64,000 nucleotides of DNA, from positions 62,001 to 126,000 of the forward strand of contig NZ_PNYB01000018.1 in NCBI RefSeq assembly GCF_002879855.1. Reading direction: 5' to 3'. Both the position numbers and the translations under genes were made by a program. A model generated the notes under the pieces. That model did no database searches, was not told the origin of the DNA, and saw nothing but the letters and a program-made list of their open reading frames with translations. Below, piece by piece: positions 8,016 to 16,993 of the stretch; position 1 is the first letter of the stretch, and every line of letters starts with the position of its first letter. This stretch comes from Trinickia soli (GTDB taxonomy: Bacteria; Pseudomonadota; Gammaproteobacteria; Burkholderiales; Burkholderiaceae).

Positions 8016-8602
8016 TAACCCCCGTTCAGTGCTTGAACGATCTCTGCGGTTGGCCGCACCGATGCGTAATCCATTGCGATATTGGCCAGGGACAGCGCAT
8101 GCACGTCCTCGGCCGGCCATAGCCGACCGGTCAAATCCCGCTGATCGAAAGTGAATGCGCCGTCGGACACGACGGTCGCCTCGAAGCCCAGACCACCCGC
8201 GCTCCTTGCCGTCGCTTCAACCGAATTGTTCGTGATGACGCCGACGATGACGACCTGCTCAATGTCGCGCACGCGTAGCCAGCGCTCCAACCCCGTCGCC
8301 GCGAAGGCATCAGGGACGTTCTTTTCGACGACGTGCTCATGGGACATCGGCACAAAGCACGGCTGAAATTCGGCGCCGCTTTGGCCTGGCCAAAAGATCG
8401 ATTCGGGGGAACGGGAAATGTGCCGGACGTGGACGATCGGCCGGCGCGTTGCGCGCCAGCCGAGCAGCAGCGTTTCGATGTTGCGTTCGGCATCGGGATT
8501 GTTGCGCCGGCCGAGCGTCGGCCGATTGATCCCGTTTTGCATGTCGATGACGATGAGGGCGGCGTTGGCGGCGAGCAGTTGCATAGTGTGCGAAGCGTTC
8601 AA
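8015..8602 (-). CDS. Isochorismatase-fold hydrolase with Ser at the usual Cys site
   Basis: The 195-residue protein belongs to the isochorismatase/nicotinamidase-like cysteine hydrolase family: AALIVIDMQNG carries the catalytic Asp, and HVVEKNVPDAF the catalytic Lys. At the nucleophile position, where most members have Cys, the sequence reads GVITNNSVEATAR, giving Ser. Such NNSVE variants occur in part of this family, so the protein may use Ser or have another role. Substrate unknown. An alternative start is the internal Met at residue 7. It is a single gene, convergent with hicB. Confidence 0.85.
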   Translation of the reverse strand: MNASHTMQLLAANAALIVIDMQNGINRPTLGRRNNPDAERNIETLLLGWRATRRPIVHVRHISRSPESIFWPGQSGAEFQPCFVPMSHEHVVEKNVPDAFAATGLERWLRVRDIEQVVIVGVITNNSVEATARSAGGLGFEATVVSDGAFTFDQRDLTGRLWPAEDVHALSLANIAMDYASVRPTAEIVQALNGG

Positions 8603-8687
8603 GGTATGAACGCCATGTTAGCGCGCGCCAGCCACGCCGCGCGCGGCCGCAGATGCGGGCGGCCCACCCAGGCGCCGCCATCCCGCC

Positions 8688-9416
8688 TCAATCCACGCTG
8701 GCCCAGGCCATTTCCCGCAGCTTGGCCCGCAGCCGCGCCACCGCCTGGCTATGCAGCTGGCAAACCCGCGATTCGCTCACTTCCATCACCGCCCCGATCT
8801 CGCGCAAATTCATGCCGCGCTCGTAATACAGCGACATCAGCAGCTTCTCGCGTTCCGGCAGCTTTTCGATCGCTTCGACCAGCGCCGAACGCAGGCTATC
8901 GTCGAGCAACGCCGACAGCGGATCCGCATGGTCGACGCAGTAGCGGTCGAGGAACGGTTCGTCGTCGGCCGAGCGATCAAAGTCTTCGTAATAGATCAAC
9001 TGGCTGCCGTGCAGATCCTGCAACATCGACTGATACGAATCGAGCGGCATCTGCAGATGGTCGGCCACTTCCGTCTCGCTTGCCGAGCGACCGAGCCTTT
9101 GCTCGACCTGATGCACGGCCGATTCGACTTCGCGCGACGTCTTGCGCAGGCTGCGCGGCAACCAATCGTTGTTGCGCAGCTCGTCGAGCATCGCCCCACG
9201 GATGCGCTGGCTCGCGTACGTCTCGAACTGCGCGCCCTGATCTTCCTTATAGCGGCTTGCCGCGTCGAGCAATCCGATCATGCCGGCCTGAATCAGGTCG
9301 TCCAGATCGACGCTCGCCGGCATCTTCGCCACGAGTTGCAAACCAAGCCTGCGCACCAGCGGTGCGTACTGCGTCAATACATCCGTCTGGGACATTTTCC
9401 CTTGAGCGTTGTACAT
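8688..9416 (-). CDS. fliA: Flagellar sigma factor FliA (sigma-28)
   Basis: FliA directs RNA polymerase to late flagellar promoters. The 242-residue protein has sigma region 2 (LVAKMPASVDLDDLIQAG, then QFETYASQRIRGAMLDELR), region 3 (SASETEVADHLQM) and region 4 (LPEREKLLMSLYYERGMN, then LREIGAVMEVSESRVCQLHSQ). The ATG at 9416 has AAGGAGAAGG upstream. An in-frame ATG at 9455 lies inside the end of flhG. It is the last gene of the leftward flhB-A-F-G-fliA run, 31 bases after flhG, and its activity is controlled by FlgM. Confidence 0.97.
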   Translation of the reverse strand: MYNAQGKMSQTDVLTQYAPLVRRLGLQLVAKMPASVDLDDLIQAGMIGLLDAASRYKEDQGAQFETYASQRIRGAMLDELRNNDWLPRSLRKTSREVESAVHQVEQRLGRSASETEVADHLQMPLDSYQSMLQDLHGSQLIYYEDFDRSADDEPFLDRYCVDHADPLSALLDDSLRSALVEAIEKLPEREKLLMSLYYERGMNLREIGAVMEVSESRVCQLHSQAVARLRAKLREMAWASVD

Positions 9417-9447
9417 CGAGGGCCCCCTTCTCCTTGTCCCTAACGTT

Positions 9448-10335
9448 TCAAGCATGCTGGCGCGCGGTCACCGTGTCGGCGAGCGCCGACGCCGGCATCG
9501 CCGTGCGCATCTTGGTTTCAGCGCGCGGCGAGCTCATCGCCGGGCGCATCGGCCAATACAACATTTCCGAGGCGACGTGACGGTAGTCACGCGCCGAATG
9601 AGCCGACGGGAAAGCGTCGACCACACAGCGTTTCAGTTCGAGCGATCGCTCCATCAGCGGATCGGCCGCCACACAGCCAGCGTCTTCGATCGACACCGAC
9701 AGGTAGCGCGCCGCGACTTCGGCGAGGTTCTCGAACGTCGTCTGCGCATCCGCAAGGCTCGACACGTGATTGACGAGCACCCGGAATTGCGCGATCGCGT
9801 GTTCGAAGTGCAGGCGCTTCATACAGGCGTAGGCTTCCGTGATCGCCTGCGCCGCGACGCGCGTAACGATCATCACGTCGTGCGCCTGCACCGCGAGCGG
9901 CGAGAGCGCACCGTTTCGATCGAGTCGCGCATCGACGAGCACCACGTCAAACGGGCCAGACAGCAACGCGGCGAGTTGCCCGGCGCTATAGCCGGCGCAG
10001 TTCTCGCGCGACGCGGCCAATACCGAAAAACCCAGTTCGTGGCGCGCGCATGCCTGGCCGAGTTCGACCGTGCCGTCGAGCACCGCGCGCAGCGACCCCG
10101 CTCCGCGCAAGCCGCCGAGCATCGTCGAGACGCAGTTCATGCCGGGACGCTCGTCGATCACGAGCACGTCCTTGCCGAGCGCCCCCAGCGCCGCCGCCAG
10201 ATTCACCACCGTCGACGTACAGCCGACGCCCACCGGGCCGCCCGTCACTGCGACGACGCGCGAACCGCTCTTCGCGAGCAGCCGGCGCAGCCCTTCTGCC
10301 TGATCGGTGACTTGTTTAACCAAAGCGAACCTCAT
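9448..10335 (-). CDS. flhG: Flagellar number regulator FlhG (FleN/YlxH, MinD-like ATPase)
   Basis: FlhG is a MinD/ParA-type ATPase that works with FlhF to set flagellar number and place. The ATG at 10335 (MRFALVKQVTDQAEGLRRLL) was chosen since it matches FlhG N-termini. The upstream alternative would overlap flhF by 120 bases; with the chosen start the overlap is 20 bases. The deviant Walker A is GGPVGVGCTSTVVNLAAAL. Here the usual GKG/GKTS of MinD proteins is VGCTS, so the conserved second lysine is Cys. The membrane-proximal DVVLVDAR motif is present. 295 residues. Confidence 0.9.
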   Translation of the reverse strand: MRFALVKQVTDQAEGLRRLLAKSGSRVVAVTGGPVGVGCTSTVVNLAAALGALGKDVLVIDERPGMNCVSTMLGGLRGAGSLRAVLDGTVELGQACARHELGFSVLAASRENCAGYSAGQLAALLSGPFDVVLVDARLDRNGALSPLAVQAHDVMIVTRVAAQAITEAYACMKRLHFEHAIAQFRVLVNHVSSLADAQTTFENLAEVAARYLSVSIEDAGCVAADPLMERSLELKRCVVDAFPSAHSARDYRHVASEMLYWPMRPAMSSPRAETKMRTAMPASALADTVTARQHA

Positions 10336-12139
10336 GCAGCTCGGCGCTCGTCCGGCTCGACAACGCGGACAGCAGTGCAGGGATTTCATCGTCCTGCGGC
10401 ACGAACGGCGAACCGTCGCGCGGAATGCAGAACGCACTCTTGATCAGGAACCTGCTCGTGGCGACGTACAGGTTCTCCGGCACCTTCTGCCCCGTCGACA
10501 CGTAGTGGACCGGCAGCTTGTAACGGATCACCGTATCGAGCACGCCGCCGAGATTCGTCGCTTCGTCGAGCTTCGTCAGAATGCAGCCGGCCAACCCGGG
10601 TTGCCCTTCGGCGCTGCTGTATGCCTGGACCACTTCGTTGAGCGTGTCGCCGTGGCTCGTCGCGTTCAGCAGCAGCAGACGCTGCACGGGCAGTCCGGCG
10701 CCGCACAGCATCGCAATCTGATCGGAGACCGTGCGGTCGCGCTGACTCATGCCGATCGTGTCGATCAGCACGATGTGCTTGTTGCGCAGTTCGGCAAGCG
10801 CGAGCTGCAGATCCGCCGCATCTTTGACGGCATGCACCGACACGCCGAGGATCTTGCCGAAGATGCGAAGCTGCTCGTGGCCGCCGATCCGGTAGCTGTC
10901 GGTCGTCAGCAGCGCGACCTTGCTCGCGCCGAAGCGCATCACACAACGCGCGGCAAGCTTGGCCGTCGTCGTCGTCTTGCCAACGCCCGTCGGGCCCATC
11001 AACGCGAATACGCCGCCGCGCTCCATCAGCGCGTCCTCGTTCTCGAGCACGGGCAGATTCGCGCCGAGCACGTGATGCACCCACTCCATGCCGGCGTCGG
11101 TGGTCTCCACTTCAGGCATGCGGTCGACGACCATCCGTACGAGCTGGGCCGAGAAGCCCGCCGAGAACAGCGCCTTCGTCACTTCGCCTTCCACCGGGTT
11201 GCGGCGCTGGCGCTCGCCCCACATCAAGCCGGCGAACTGCTCTTCCATCATGCCGCGCATCGCGGACAGTTCGCTCATCACGGTCTGGTTGACGATCTCT
11301 TCCACCCGCGAACGGATCGCGTCGGCCACCGCTTCGGTTTCTTTCTCGCCCAGGCCTTCGAACGCCGGCTTGGTCACTCGCGGCGGCACCGCGCGACGCG
11401 CAGCCACGCGGGCGGCTTCGTGCGCCCAGTCGGGCACTTGCGCCTTCGCCAGTTCCTCGGGCGAGAGCACGCGGCCCGGTGCGCCGAGACCCTTGGCCGA
11501 CGCGGCGGCCGGCGTCATCGCGTGGGCACGCGAGCTGTGCGCGGCGCGCTCGCTTTGCGCCGCGATGCGGCGCGCGTGGTCGATCAGCCAGGGATTCGAT
11601 TCGGCCATCGTGGGCGCGTCGCCCTCTGCCTCGTCGGCGCCCGTGGCGCCGGACGTGGCCGACGTCGGCGCGCTTGGCGACGGGACGTTGGCGGCGGGCC
11701 GCGCGGCGAGACCGGTACGCCCCGTGAGGCGCGGCGCGGCAATCGCGGCGGCATCGGGCAATGCGGGGCGGCCTTCTTCGGCTTTCGCGCCGACTTCCGG
11801 GCTCGCGCCGAATACGGCCGAGAACACGTCGGGCATCCCGTTCGCGTACGGATTGGACGCCATCGCGTTCGGGTAGGGCGCAGCCGGCGCAGGTTGCGTG
11901 CTCGCGCTCAGCGAACCGCCGGGGTACGGATGATCGGGATTGGCCGGCTTGCCGGCCGGCGCCGCGTCGTGCGCGTCGGGTGCGATCTGCGCGAAGTCGG
12001 TATCGGCCAGCGCGACGATTTCGACGGTGCCGTCTTCGTTGGTCCGGTTCGACAACACGACTGCGTCCGCACCGAGGGCCTCGCGCACGAGACGCAGCGC
12101 GTCGCGGCTCGTTGCGCCGATGAATTTACGAATGTTCAA
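10316..12139 (-). CDS. flhF: Flagellar biosynthesis SRP-type GTPase FlhF
   Basis: FlhF is an SRP54/FtsY-like GTPase that recruits the first basal-body parts to the membrane. The N-terminal B domain (MNIRKFIGATSRDALRLVRE) is followed by a long Ala/Pro-rich linker of about 240 residues, and the NG domain starts near residue 315. The P-loop GPTGVGKTTTT is at 382-392; further GTPase motifs are TTDSYRIGGHEQL, VLIDTIGMSQRD and LTKLDEATNLGG. Length 607 exceeds most FlhF proteins because of the linker. The ATG overlaps the flhA stop by four bases. Confidence 0.96.
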   Translation of the reverse strand: MNIRKFIGATSRDALRLVREALGADAVVLSNRTNEDGTVEIVALADTDFAQIAPDAHDAAPAGKPANPDHPYPGGSLSASTQPAPAAPYPNAMASNPYANGMPDVFSAVFGASPEVGAKAEEGRPALPDAAAIAAPRLTGRTGLAARPAANVPSPSAPTSATSGATGADEAEGDAPTMAESNPWLIDHARRIAAQSERAAHSSRAHAMTPAAASAKGLGAPGRVLSPEELAKAQVPDWAHEAARVAARRAVPPRVTKPAFEGLGEKETEAVADAIRSRVEEIVNQTVMSELSAMRGMMEEQFAGLMWGERQRRNPVEGEVTKALFSAGFSAQLVRMVVDRMPEVETTDAGMEWVHHVLGANLPVLENEDALMERGGVFALMGPTGVGKTTTTAKLAARCVMRFGASKVALLTTDSYRIGGHEQLRIFGKILGVSVHAVKDAADLQLALAELRNKHIVLIDTIGMSQRDRTVSDQIAMLCGAGLPVQRLLLLNATSHGDTLNEVVQAYSSAEGQPGLAGCILTKLDEATNLGGVLDTVIRYKLPVHYVSTGQKVPENLYVATSRFLIKSAFCIPRDGSPFVPQDDEIPALLSALSSRTSAELHEVRFG

Positions 12140-14238
12140 GCTTGACCCCCGATGAGGTTAACAACTTTGATCGTGCGCGTCTCGGGCACTTCGGCATACG
12201 AGAGCACTTTCAATTGAGGCAGGCTGCGGCGCAGGAAGCGGGCAAGCATCGCGCGAAGCGCGTGTTGCACGAGCAGCACCGGCGGCAGCCCGGTGTTTTG
12301 TTGACGGGTGATCGCCCTTTGCGTCGCCGTCATCAGCGTGTGCGCGAGGCCTGGCTCGAGGCCCGGGTTCGCGCTCGTCGAGAGCGCTTGCGAGAGCACA
12401 CGCTCGAGATTCGAATCGAGACCCATGACCTGCATCTCGCCGTTGCCCGGATACCACTGCTGCGTGATCGCGCGGCCCAGAGCCAGACGCACAGTCGCCG
12501 TCAGATCGTGCGCGTCGGTCAACCTGCCGGCGTGCTCCGAGAGCGCTTCGAGGATCGTGCGCATGTCGCGGATCGGCACGCCCTCCTCGAGCAGGTTCTG
12601 CAGGACCTTTTGCAGCGTCGTGAGCGACAGCGTTTTCGGCACGAGGTCTTCGACGAGCGAAGGCGCATCCTTGCCGGTGCGCGTGATCAGCGCCTGCACT
12701 TCCTGGCGGCCGAGCAGTTCGGCCGCATGCTGCACGACGAGGTGGTTCAAGTGCGTGGCGACGACCGTGCTTGCATCGACGACGGTGTAGCCGTACACCT
12801 GAGCCTGTTCGCGCAGGTTCGTATCGATCCAGATCGCCGGCAGGCCGAAGGCGGGATCCTGCGTCGGCTGGCCCGGCAGCGCGGCCGTGACCTGCCCCGG
12901 ATTGATCGCGAGCCACTGGCCCGGATACGCCTCGCCCACACCGACTTCGACGCCCTTGAGCGCAATGCGGTAACCGTTCGGACGCAGTTCCAGGTTGTCG
13001 CGAATGTGGATGACGGGCGGCAGAAAGCCGATTTCCTGCGCGAACTTCTTGCGGATGCTCTTGATGCGCTTGAGCAGTTCGCCGTCGGTGTTCTTGTCGA
13101 CGAGCGGAATCAGGCGGTAGCCCACTTCGAGGCCCAGCGTATCGATCAGCGTGACGTCGTCCCAGCTCGCTTCGTTGTTTTCCGCCGGCGCGACGATCGA
13201 CGGCGCGACATCGACGAGCGAGGTACCGGCCTTGGCCGCTTCGGCGCGCTTGTTCATCGTGCGGCCGAGTTGGATCGCACCGCCGCCAAGCAGCAGGAAG
13301 GCGAAGTGCGGCATGTTCGGAATCAGGCCGAGCAGCACGATGATCGTGCCCGTGATCAACAGCACGCGCGGGTTCGTGAAGAGCTGCCCCGTGAGCTGCG
13401 TCCCGATGTCTTCGTCGGTCGCGACACGCGAGACGATCACACCGGCCGCCGTCGAGATGATGAGCGAGGGGATCTGCGCGACGAGGCCGTCACCGATCGT
13501 CAGCAGCGTGTAGGTCTTGCCGGCCGACGCGAAATCCATCCCATGCTGAACGACGCCGACGATCAGGCCGCCGAACACGTTGACGACCATGATGATGAGG
13601 CCGGCGATCGCGTCGCCGCGCACGAACTTCGACGCACCGTCCATCGCGCCGTAGAACTCGGCTTCCTGCGACACGGCCTGGCGACGCTTGCGCGCGCCGT
13701 CTTCGTTGATGAGGCCCGCGTTCAGGTCGGCGTCGATGGCCATCTGCTTGCCGGGCATCGCGTCAAGCGTGAAGCGTGCGGCCACTTCGGCGATACGCCC
13801 CGCGCCCTTGGTGATCACCATGAAGTTGATGACCATGAGGATCGCGAACACGACGATACCGACGGCGAAGTTGCCGCCCACGAGAAAGTGGCCGAACGAT
13901 TCGATCACCTGGCCCGCCGCGCCCGGGCCCGTATGGCCTTGGAGCAGCACGACGCGCGTGGATGCGACGTTCAGCGACAGCCGCAGCAGCGTCGAGAACA
14001 GCAACACCGACGGAAAGGCGGCGAAATCGAGCGGCTTTTGCGTGTACATGCTGACGAGCAGCACCATCACGGACAGCGCGATGTTGAACGTGAACAAGAG
14101 ATCGAGCAGGAACGGCGGCAACGGCAGGATCATCATGCCGAGGATCATGCAGATCAGGATCGGACCTGCGAGTGCGCGCAGGTTCGTGCCGTTCAGCATC
14201 TGCCCCTTGCCGAAGAGGGTTCCGACGCGTGCGTTCAT
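12136..14238 (-). CDS. flhA: Flagellar export gate protein FlhA
   Basis: FlhA is the large membrane and cytoplasmic-ring component of the flagellar type III export gate. The 700-residue protein has about eight membrane segments in its first 330 residues (for example ILICMILGMMILPLPPFLLD), including the FHIPEP-type conserved region ARFTLDAMPGKQMAIDADLN. The cytoplasmic C-terminal domain contains the chaperone-binding platform (QALITRTGKDAPSLVEDLVP). The start overlaps the flhB stop by four bases (ATGA), indicating a coupled flhB-flhA-flhF-flhG-fliA operon. Confidence 0.98.
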   Translation of the reverse strand: MNARVGTLFGKGQMLNGTNLRALAGPILICMILGMMILPLPPFLLDLLFTFNIALSVMVLLVSMYTQKPLDFAAFPSVLLFSTLLRLSLNVASTRVVLLQGHTGPGAAGQVIESFGHFLVGGNFAVGIVVFAILMVINFMVITKGAGRIAEVAARFTLDAMPGKQMAIDADLNAGLINEDGARKRRQAVSQEAEFYGAMDGASKFVRGDAIAGLIIMVVNVFGGLIVGVVQHGMDFASAGKTYTLLTIGDGLVAQIPSLIISTAAGVIVSRVATDEDIGTQLTGQLFTNPRVLLITGTIIVLLGLIPNMPHFAFLLLGGGAIQLGRTMNKRAEAAKAGTSLVDVAPSIVAPAENNEASWDDVTLIDTLGLEVGYRLIPLVDKNTDGELLKRIKSIRKKFAQEIGFLPPVIHIRDNLELRPNGYRIALKGVEVGVGEAYPGQWLAINPGQVTAALPGQPTQDPAFGLPAIWIDTNLREQAQVYGYTVVDASTVVATHLNHLVVQHAAELLGRQEVQALITRTGKDAPSLVEDLVPKTLSLTTLQKVLQNLLEEGVPIRDMRTILEALSEHAGRLTDAHDLTATVRLALGRAITQQWYPGNGEMQVMGLDSNLERVLSQALSTSANPGLEPGLAHTLMTATQRAITRQQNTGLPPVLLVQHALRAMLARFLRRSLPQLKVLSYAEVPETRTIKVVNLIGGQA

Positions 14239-15440
14239 GCCGATGCTCCTTCGTTCGCGTCGCCGAGTGCGTCCTCGGCCTCTTCACGCTCGTCGGCCTC
14301 CGAAATCGGGCCCTTCTTGTCCAGTTCGGCCGGGACGTCGAGTTCGGTCGGCGCAGCCGGAATATCGCCGCCTTCCTCGCGGAACTTGCGCAGCTGGTAG
14401 ACCCAGGCCAGTACTTCGGCCACGGCGTTGTAGAGGACGCCCGGAATTTCGCGATTCAGTTCGACGTTGTGATAGAGCGCTCGCGCCAGCGGCGGCGCTT
14501 CGAGCAGCGCGACGTTGTTTTCCGCTGCGATTTCGCGAATGCGGGCAGCCACGAGGTTCACGCCCTTGGCGACGACCTTCGGCGCGCGCATTTCGCCGTC
14601 GGCGTACTGCAGCGCCACCGCGTAGTGCGTCGGGTTCGTCACGACCACGTCGGCCTTGGGCACCGCGGCCATCATGCGGCGGCGTGCGATGGCGCGCTGC
14701 TGCTGGCGAATCTTGCCCTTCACGTGCGGATCGCCCTCGTTTTCGCGGTGTTCGCGCTTCACTTCTTCCTTCGTCATGCGCAGCTTCTTGTGGTACTGCC
14801 AGAGTTGATAAGGGACGTCGGCGGCGGCGATCAGGAACATGCCGGCAACGGTCGTTGCGCAGCAGGCGGCGACGATCGACATACCGTGCCCGATCGCCTT
14901 GTGCAGCGGCTCGGTCGCGAGCCCGAGGATTTCAGCCTTGCGATGCCACACGGCCGTGCCGCCGATCGCGCCGACGAGCAGCGTCTTGGCCAGCGACATA
15001 CCGAGTTGGATCACGCCGTTGATCGAAAACATCCGGCCCACGCCGGCGACGGGGTTGAGCCGCTCGAACTTGAATTCGAAGACGTTCGGCGAAAGCAGCC
15101 AGCCGCCCAGCGCCATCGGCGCCGCGACCGCGGCCAGGGCTGTCAGCCCGAGGATCGGCGCCACCGCCAGCAAGCCCTCGCGGCCCGCGTTGCCGGCGCC
15201 GATCAGCATCCGGTTGGTGTCGACGAGCGCCGCGTGGTTGAAGGTGAACGCGCCGCGCAGCATGTGCTGCAAATGCAGACCGATTGGGCCCGAGAGGCCC
15301 CACACGCCAAAAAAGCCCGCCCCGAGCAGCGCGAACGTCGCCAATTCCCGCGAGCGTGCAACCTGGCCCTCCGAGCGCGCCTTCTCCAGGCGCCGGGGGG
15401 TTGCTGCTTCGGTTTTGTCGAGGTCGCTATCCTCTGCCAC
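14235..15440 (-). CDS. flhB: Flagellar export switch protein FlhB
   Basis: FlhB switches export from rod/hook to filament substrates. It has 401 residues, with N-terminal basic segment (DKTEAATPRRLEKARSEGQV), four membrane segments, and the cytoplasmic domain containing the NPTH autocleavage site at residues 269-272. The C-terminal tail (after about 370) is acidic and Pro/Asp/Glu-rich. The start is a GTG (residue V-A-E-D) preceded by CGGAGAAATT. It is first in the leftward flhB-A-F-G-fliA operon. Confidence 0.97.
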   Translation of the reverse strand: MAEDSDLDKTEAATPRRLEKARSEGQVARSRELATFALLGAGFFGVWGLSGPIGLHLQHMLRGAFTFNHAALVDTNRMLIGAGNAGREGLLAVAPILGLTALAAVAAPMALGGWLLSPNVFEFKFERLNPVAGVGRMFSINGVIQLGMSLAKTLLVGAIGGTAVWHRKAEILGLATEPLHKAIGHGMSIVAACCATTVAGMFLIAAADVPYQLWQYHKKLRMTKEEVKREHRENEGDPHVKGKIRQQQRAIARRRMMAAVPKADVVVTNPTHYAVALQYADGEMRAPKVVAKGVNLVAARIREIAAENNVALLEAPPLARALYHNVELNREIPGVLYNAVAEVLAWVYQLRKFREEGGDIPAAPTELDVPAELDKKGPISEADEREEAEDALGDANEGASA

Positions 15441-15638
15441 GGGAAATTTCTCCGAAAGAATCCCGGCGACATGCCGTTATCCAGTGAGAGCGATTATTCC
15501 CGCACAGGTCAATGGATGATCGGCGGATAAGGCGGGGGAAACGGGTGCATTTCGAGTGATCGGCGGTTGGCCTCCCGCGATGCGCCGCCGCGGCGGCCTC
15601 AACGAGAATCGATGCCGATTGCCGTCCCGAGCGGGAAC

Positions 15639-15670
15639 AAAAACGGCGGACCCCGACACGGGCCCGCCGT
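15639..15670 (-). terminator. Rho-independent terminator after DUF3443 copy 1
   Basis: Read on the minus strand, a GC-rich stem (ACGGCGG.CCC against GGG.CCGCCGT, one mismatch, loop about 6) is followed by five T residues (15643-15639). It lies 49 bases past the stop of the leftward DUF3443 gene and also insulates it from flhB. Confidence 0.75.
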
Positions 15671-15692
15671 CTGAAAGCAGGTCAACTGATAA

Positions 15693-15713
15693 GGCCCCGA
15701 TAATTTCGGGGCC
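15693..15713 (-). terminator. Second stem-loop after DUF3443 copy 1
   Basis: GGCCCCG (15693-15699) pairs perfectly with CGGGGCC (15707-15713) around an AT-rich 7-base loop, 6 bases after the stop. A weak T-rich stretch follows on the minus strand (TTATCAG). It probably acts with the stronger terminator at 15639-15670. Confidence 0.5.
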
Positions 15714-15718
15714 GTCGA

Positions 15719-16972
15719 TCAGAAAGCGACGAACGGATTCGAGCCGCCCGAACCCGACTGATCCATACCGTAATAGACGGTGTGGCCATAGAAGAACGGC
15801 ATGCCGAGATCGACGAACGTTGCGCCGTTGCCGAGGCTGCCGGCCAGGTTATTGAGCGCGAAATTGCCGTTCTGCAGCAATTGGGATGCGTTCCCGATCG
15901 ACATCGTCAGCGTCATGCCGCCGGGCGCACCGGTCGTGTTCGCGTTGTAGCTCGCCACCGATACGTTGCGCGTCACGGTCCCGGCCGGGCAGTAGAACGC
16001 CGACGCGTTACCCGTGCAATTGGGCAGCGTGGGATCGGTGAAGAAGTAGGCATTGGACCCCGAATCGAAGAATGCGGTGATCGGGCCGCCGTTGAATGTC
16101 GCGTTGACGTCGCCGAATGCGTTGGTGGTTAGTTTCGTCACGGTGCTTGGCAACGCATTGTTCGTCTGTGTGTTGATGCCGAACGTGAGCGTGCCGGTGA
16201 CCGTCGATTGGCCGCTCGGGGAAATGCCGGGCATCGACAAAATGACGCCGTTATTGTCATTGGCGAACTTCGAGACGGGATTGGTGACCTGCTGCGACAC
16301 GGCAACGAGGGTTTGGACGCAATTGGCGCCGTTCGGGCACGCGTAATAGCTGCTGTTGCCCGCCGATCCGGCGGCGCACACCCCGCCGCAGTCATTGGGC
16401 GCCACGCCCACGCCCAGAATGCCGTTCGCGCCCAGCGCGGCCGGCGTCAGTTCGAGCGAGCCCGACGAGCAGTTGCCCGTGAGCACGGCGCCCTGCGGCA
16501 TGTCGCCGACGATCTGAATCGGCAAACCCGCCGCTGTCTCGCCACTGATCTTGACGTCGGCCGTGCGGATCGAGCCCCAGGTGAACCCGTCCGCGAAGGC
16601 CGTGCATTCGGCCAACTGGGCGCCCGCCACGGCTTCCTTCGGCAAGGAGCCCAGGACTTGGCTGGCGGCGGAACTGGCCACCCTGAGCCCGAACGATTCG
16701 GTATCGACCTGGATATTGTCGACCGTCTGACACACGGTCGTCCCGGGCGCGCAGATCGTCACGCTGACGGTTGGAATGTTCGCCACGTTTTCCACGCCCG
16801 AGCCGACGGTCACGGTTGCCTGGTTCGCTGCGGGCGGTGTCCCACCCGAACCGCCGCCTCCGCTCCCGCCGCCCCCGCCGCCGCAGGCGGCGATGAGCGC
16901 CGTCACGACAGCCAAACCGAGCGCACCAAGCACTCGAAATACGCTGCTGTGTTTGCTGTGAGTAAGCGACAT
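15719..16972 (-). CDS. DUF3443 lipoprotein, pepsin-like fold, copy 1 (altered active site)
   Basis: Recognised as a DUF3443-type protein of 417 residues. The N-terminus is a lipoprotein signal ending LIAAC (Cys30), then a Gly-rich linker, so it should sit in the cell envelope. I see pepsin-like landmarks in order: first-lobe motif IQVDTESFGLRV (Asp90), a flap-like loop FADGFTWG, ANGILGVG at 182-189, LTFGINTQT, second-lobe motif AFFDSGSNAYFF (Asp303), and DLGMPFFYGHTVYYGMD near the end. In this copy the first motif is DTES instead of DTGS, so catalysis may be lost. It follows its DUF2844 partner by 21 bases. Family function is not established; the protease reading is my inference. Confidence 0.85.
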   Translation of the reverse strand: MSLTHSKHSSVFRVLGALGLAVVTALIAACGGGGGGSGGGGSGGTPPAANQATVTVGSGVENVANIPTVSVTICAPGTTVCQTVDNIQVDTESFGLRVASSAASQVLGSLPKEAVAGAQLAECTAFADGFTWGSIRTADVKISGETAAGLPIQIVGDMPQGAVLTGNCSSGSLELTPAALGANGILGVGVAPNDCGGVCAAGSAGNSSYYACPNGANCVQTLVAVSQQVTNPVSKFANDNNGVILSMPGISPSGQSTVTGTLTFGINTQTNNALPSTVTKLTTNAFGDVNATFNGGPITAFFDSGSNAYFFTDPTLPNCTGNASAFYCPAGTVTRNVSVASYNANTTGAPGGMTLTMSIGNASQLLQNGNFALNNLAGSLGNGATFVDLGMPFFYGHTVYYGMDQSGSGGSNPFVAF

Positions 16973-16993
16973 GGCGCTCCCTTCCTTCGCTCG

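Noticed and set aside
7990-8017. Possible tRNA or attachment site (GGTTCGAATCC on the minus strand)
   Set aside because: A correct 5+7+5 T-arm does not form, and no acceptor, D or anticodon arms can be folded around it. Kept only as a stem-loop.
12142-14400. 752-codon open frame on the plus strand opposite flhA
   Set aside because: Arg/Asp/Gln-rich composition without recognisable sequence; flhA on the other strand is certain.
16800-16890. GC-rich GGN run in DUF3443 copy 1 as a possible simple-sequence phase switch
   Set aside because: It encodes the Gly-rich linker after the lipobox; the repeats are codon-length (3-base) so slippage would not shift the frame.
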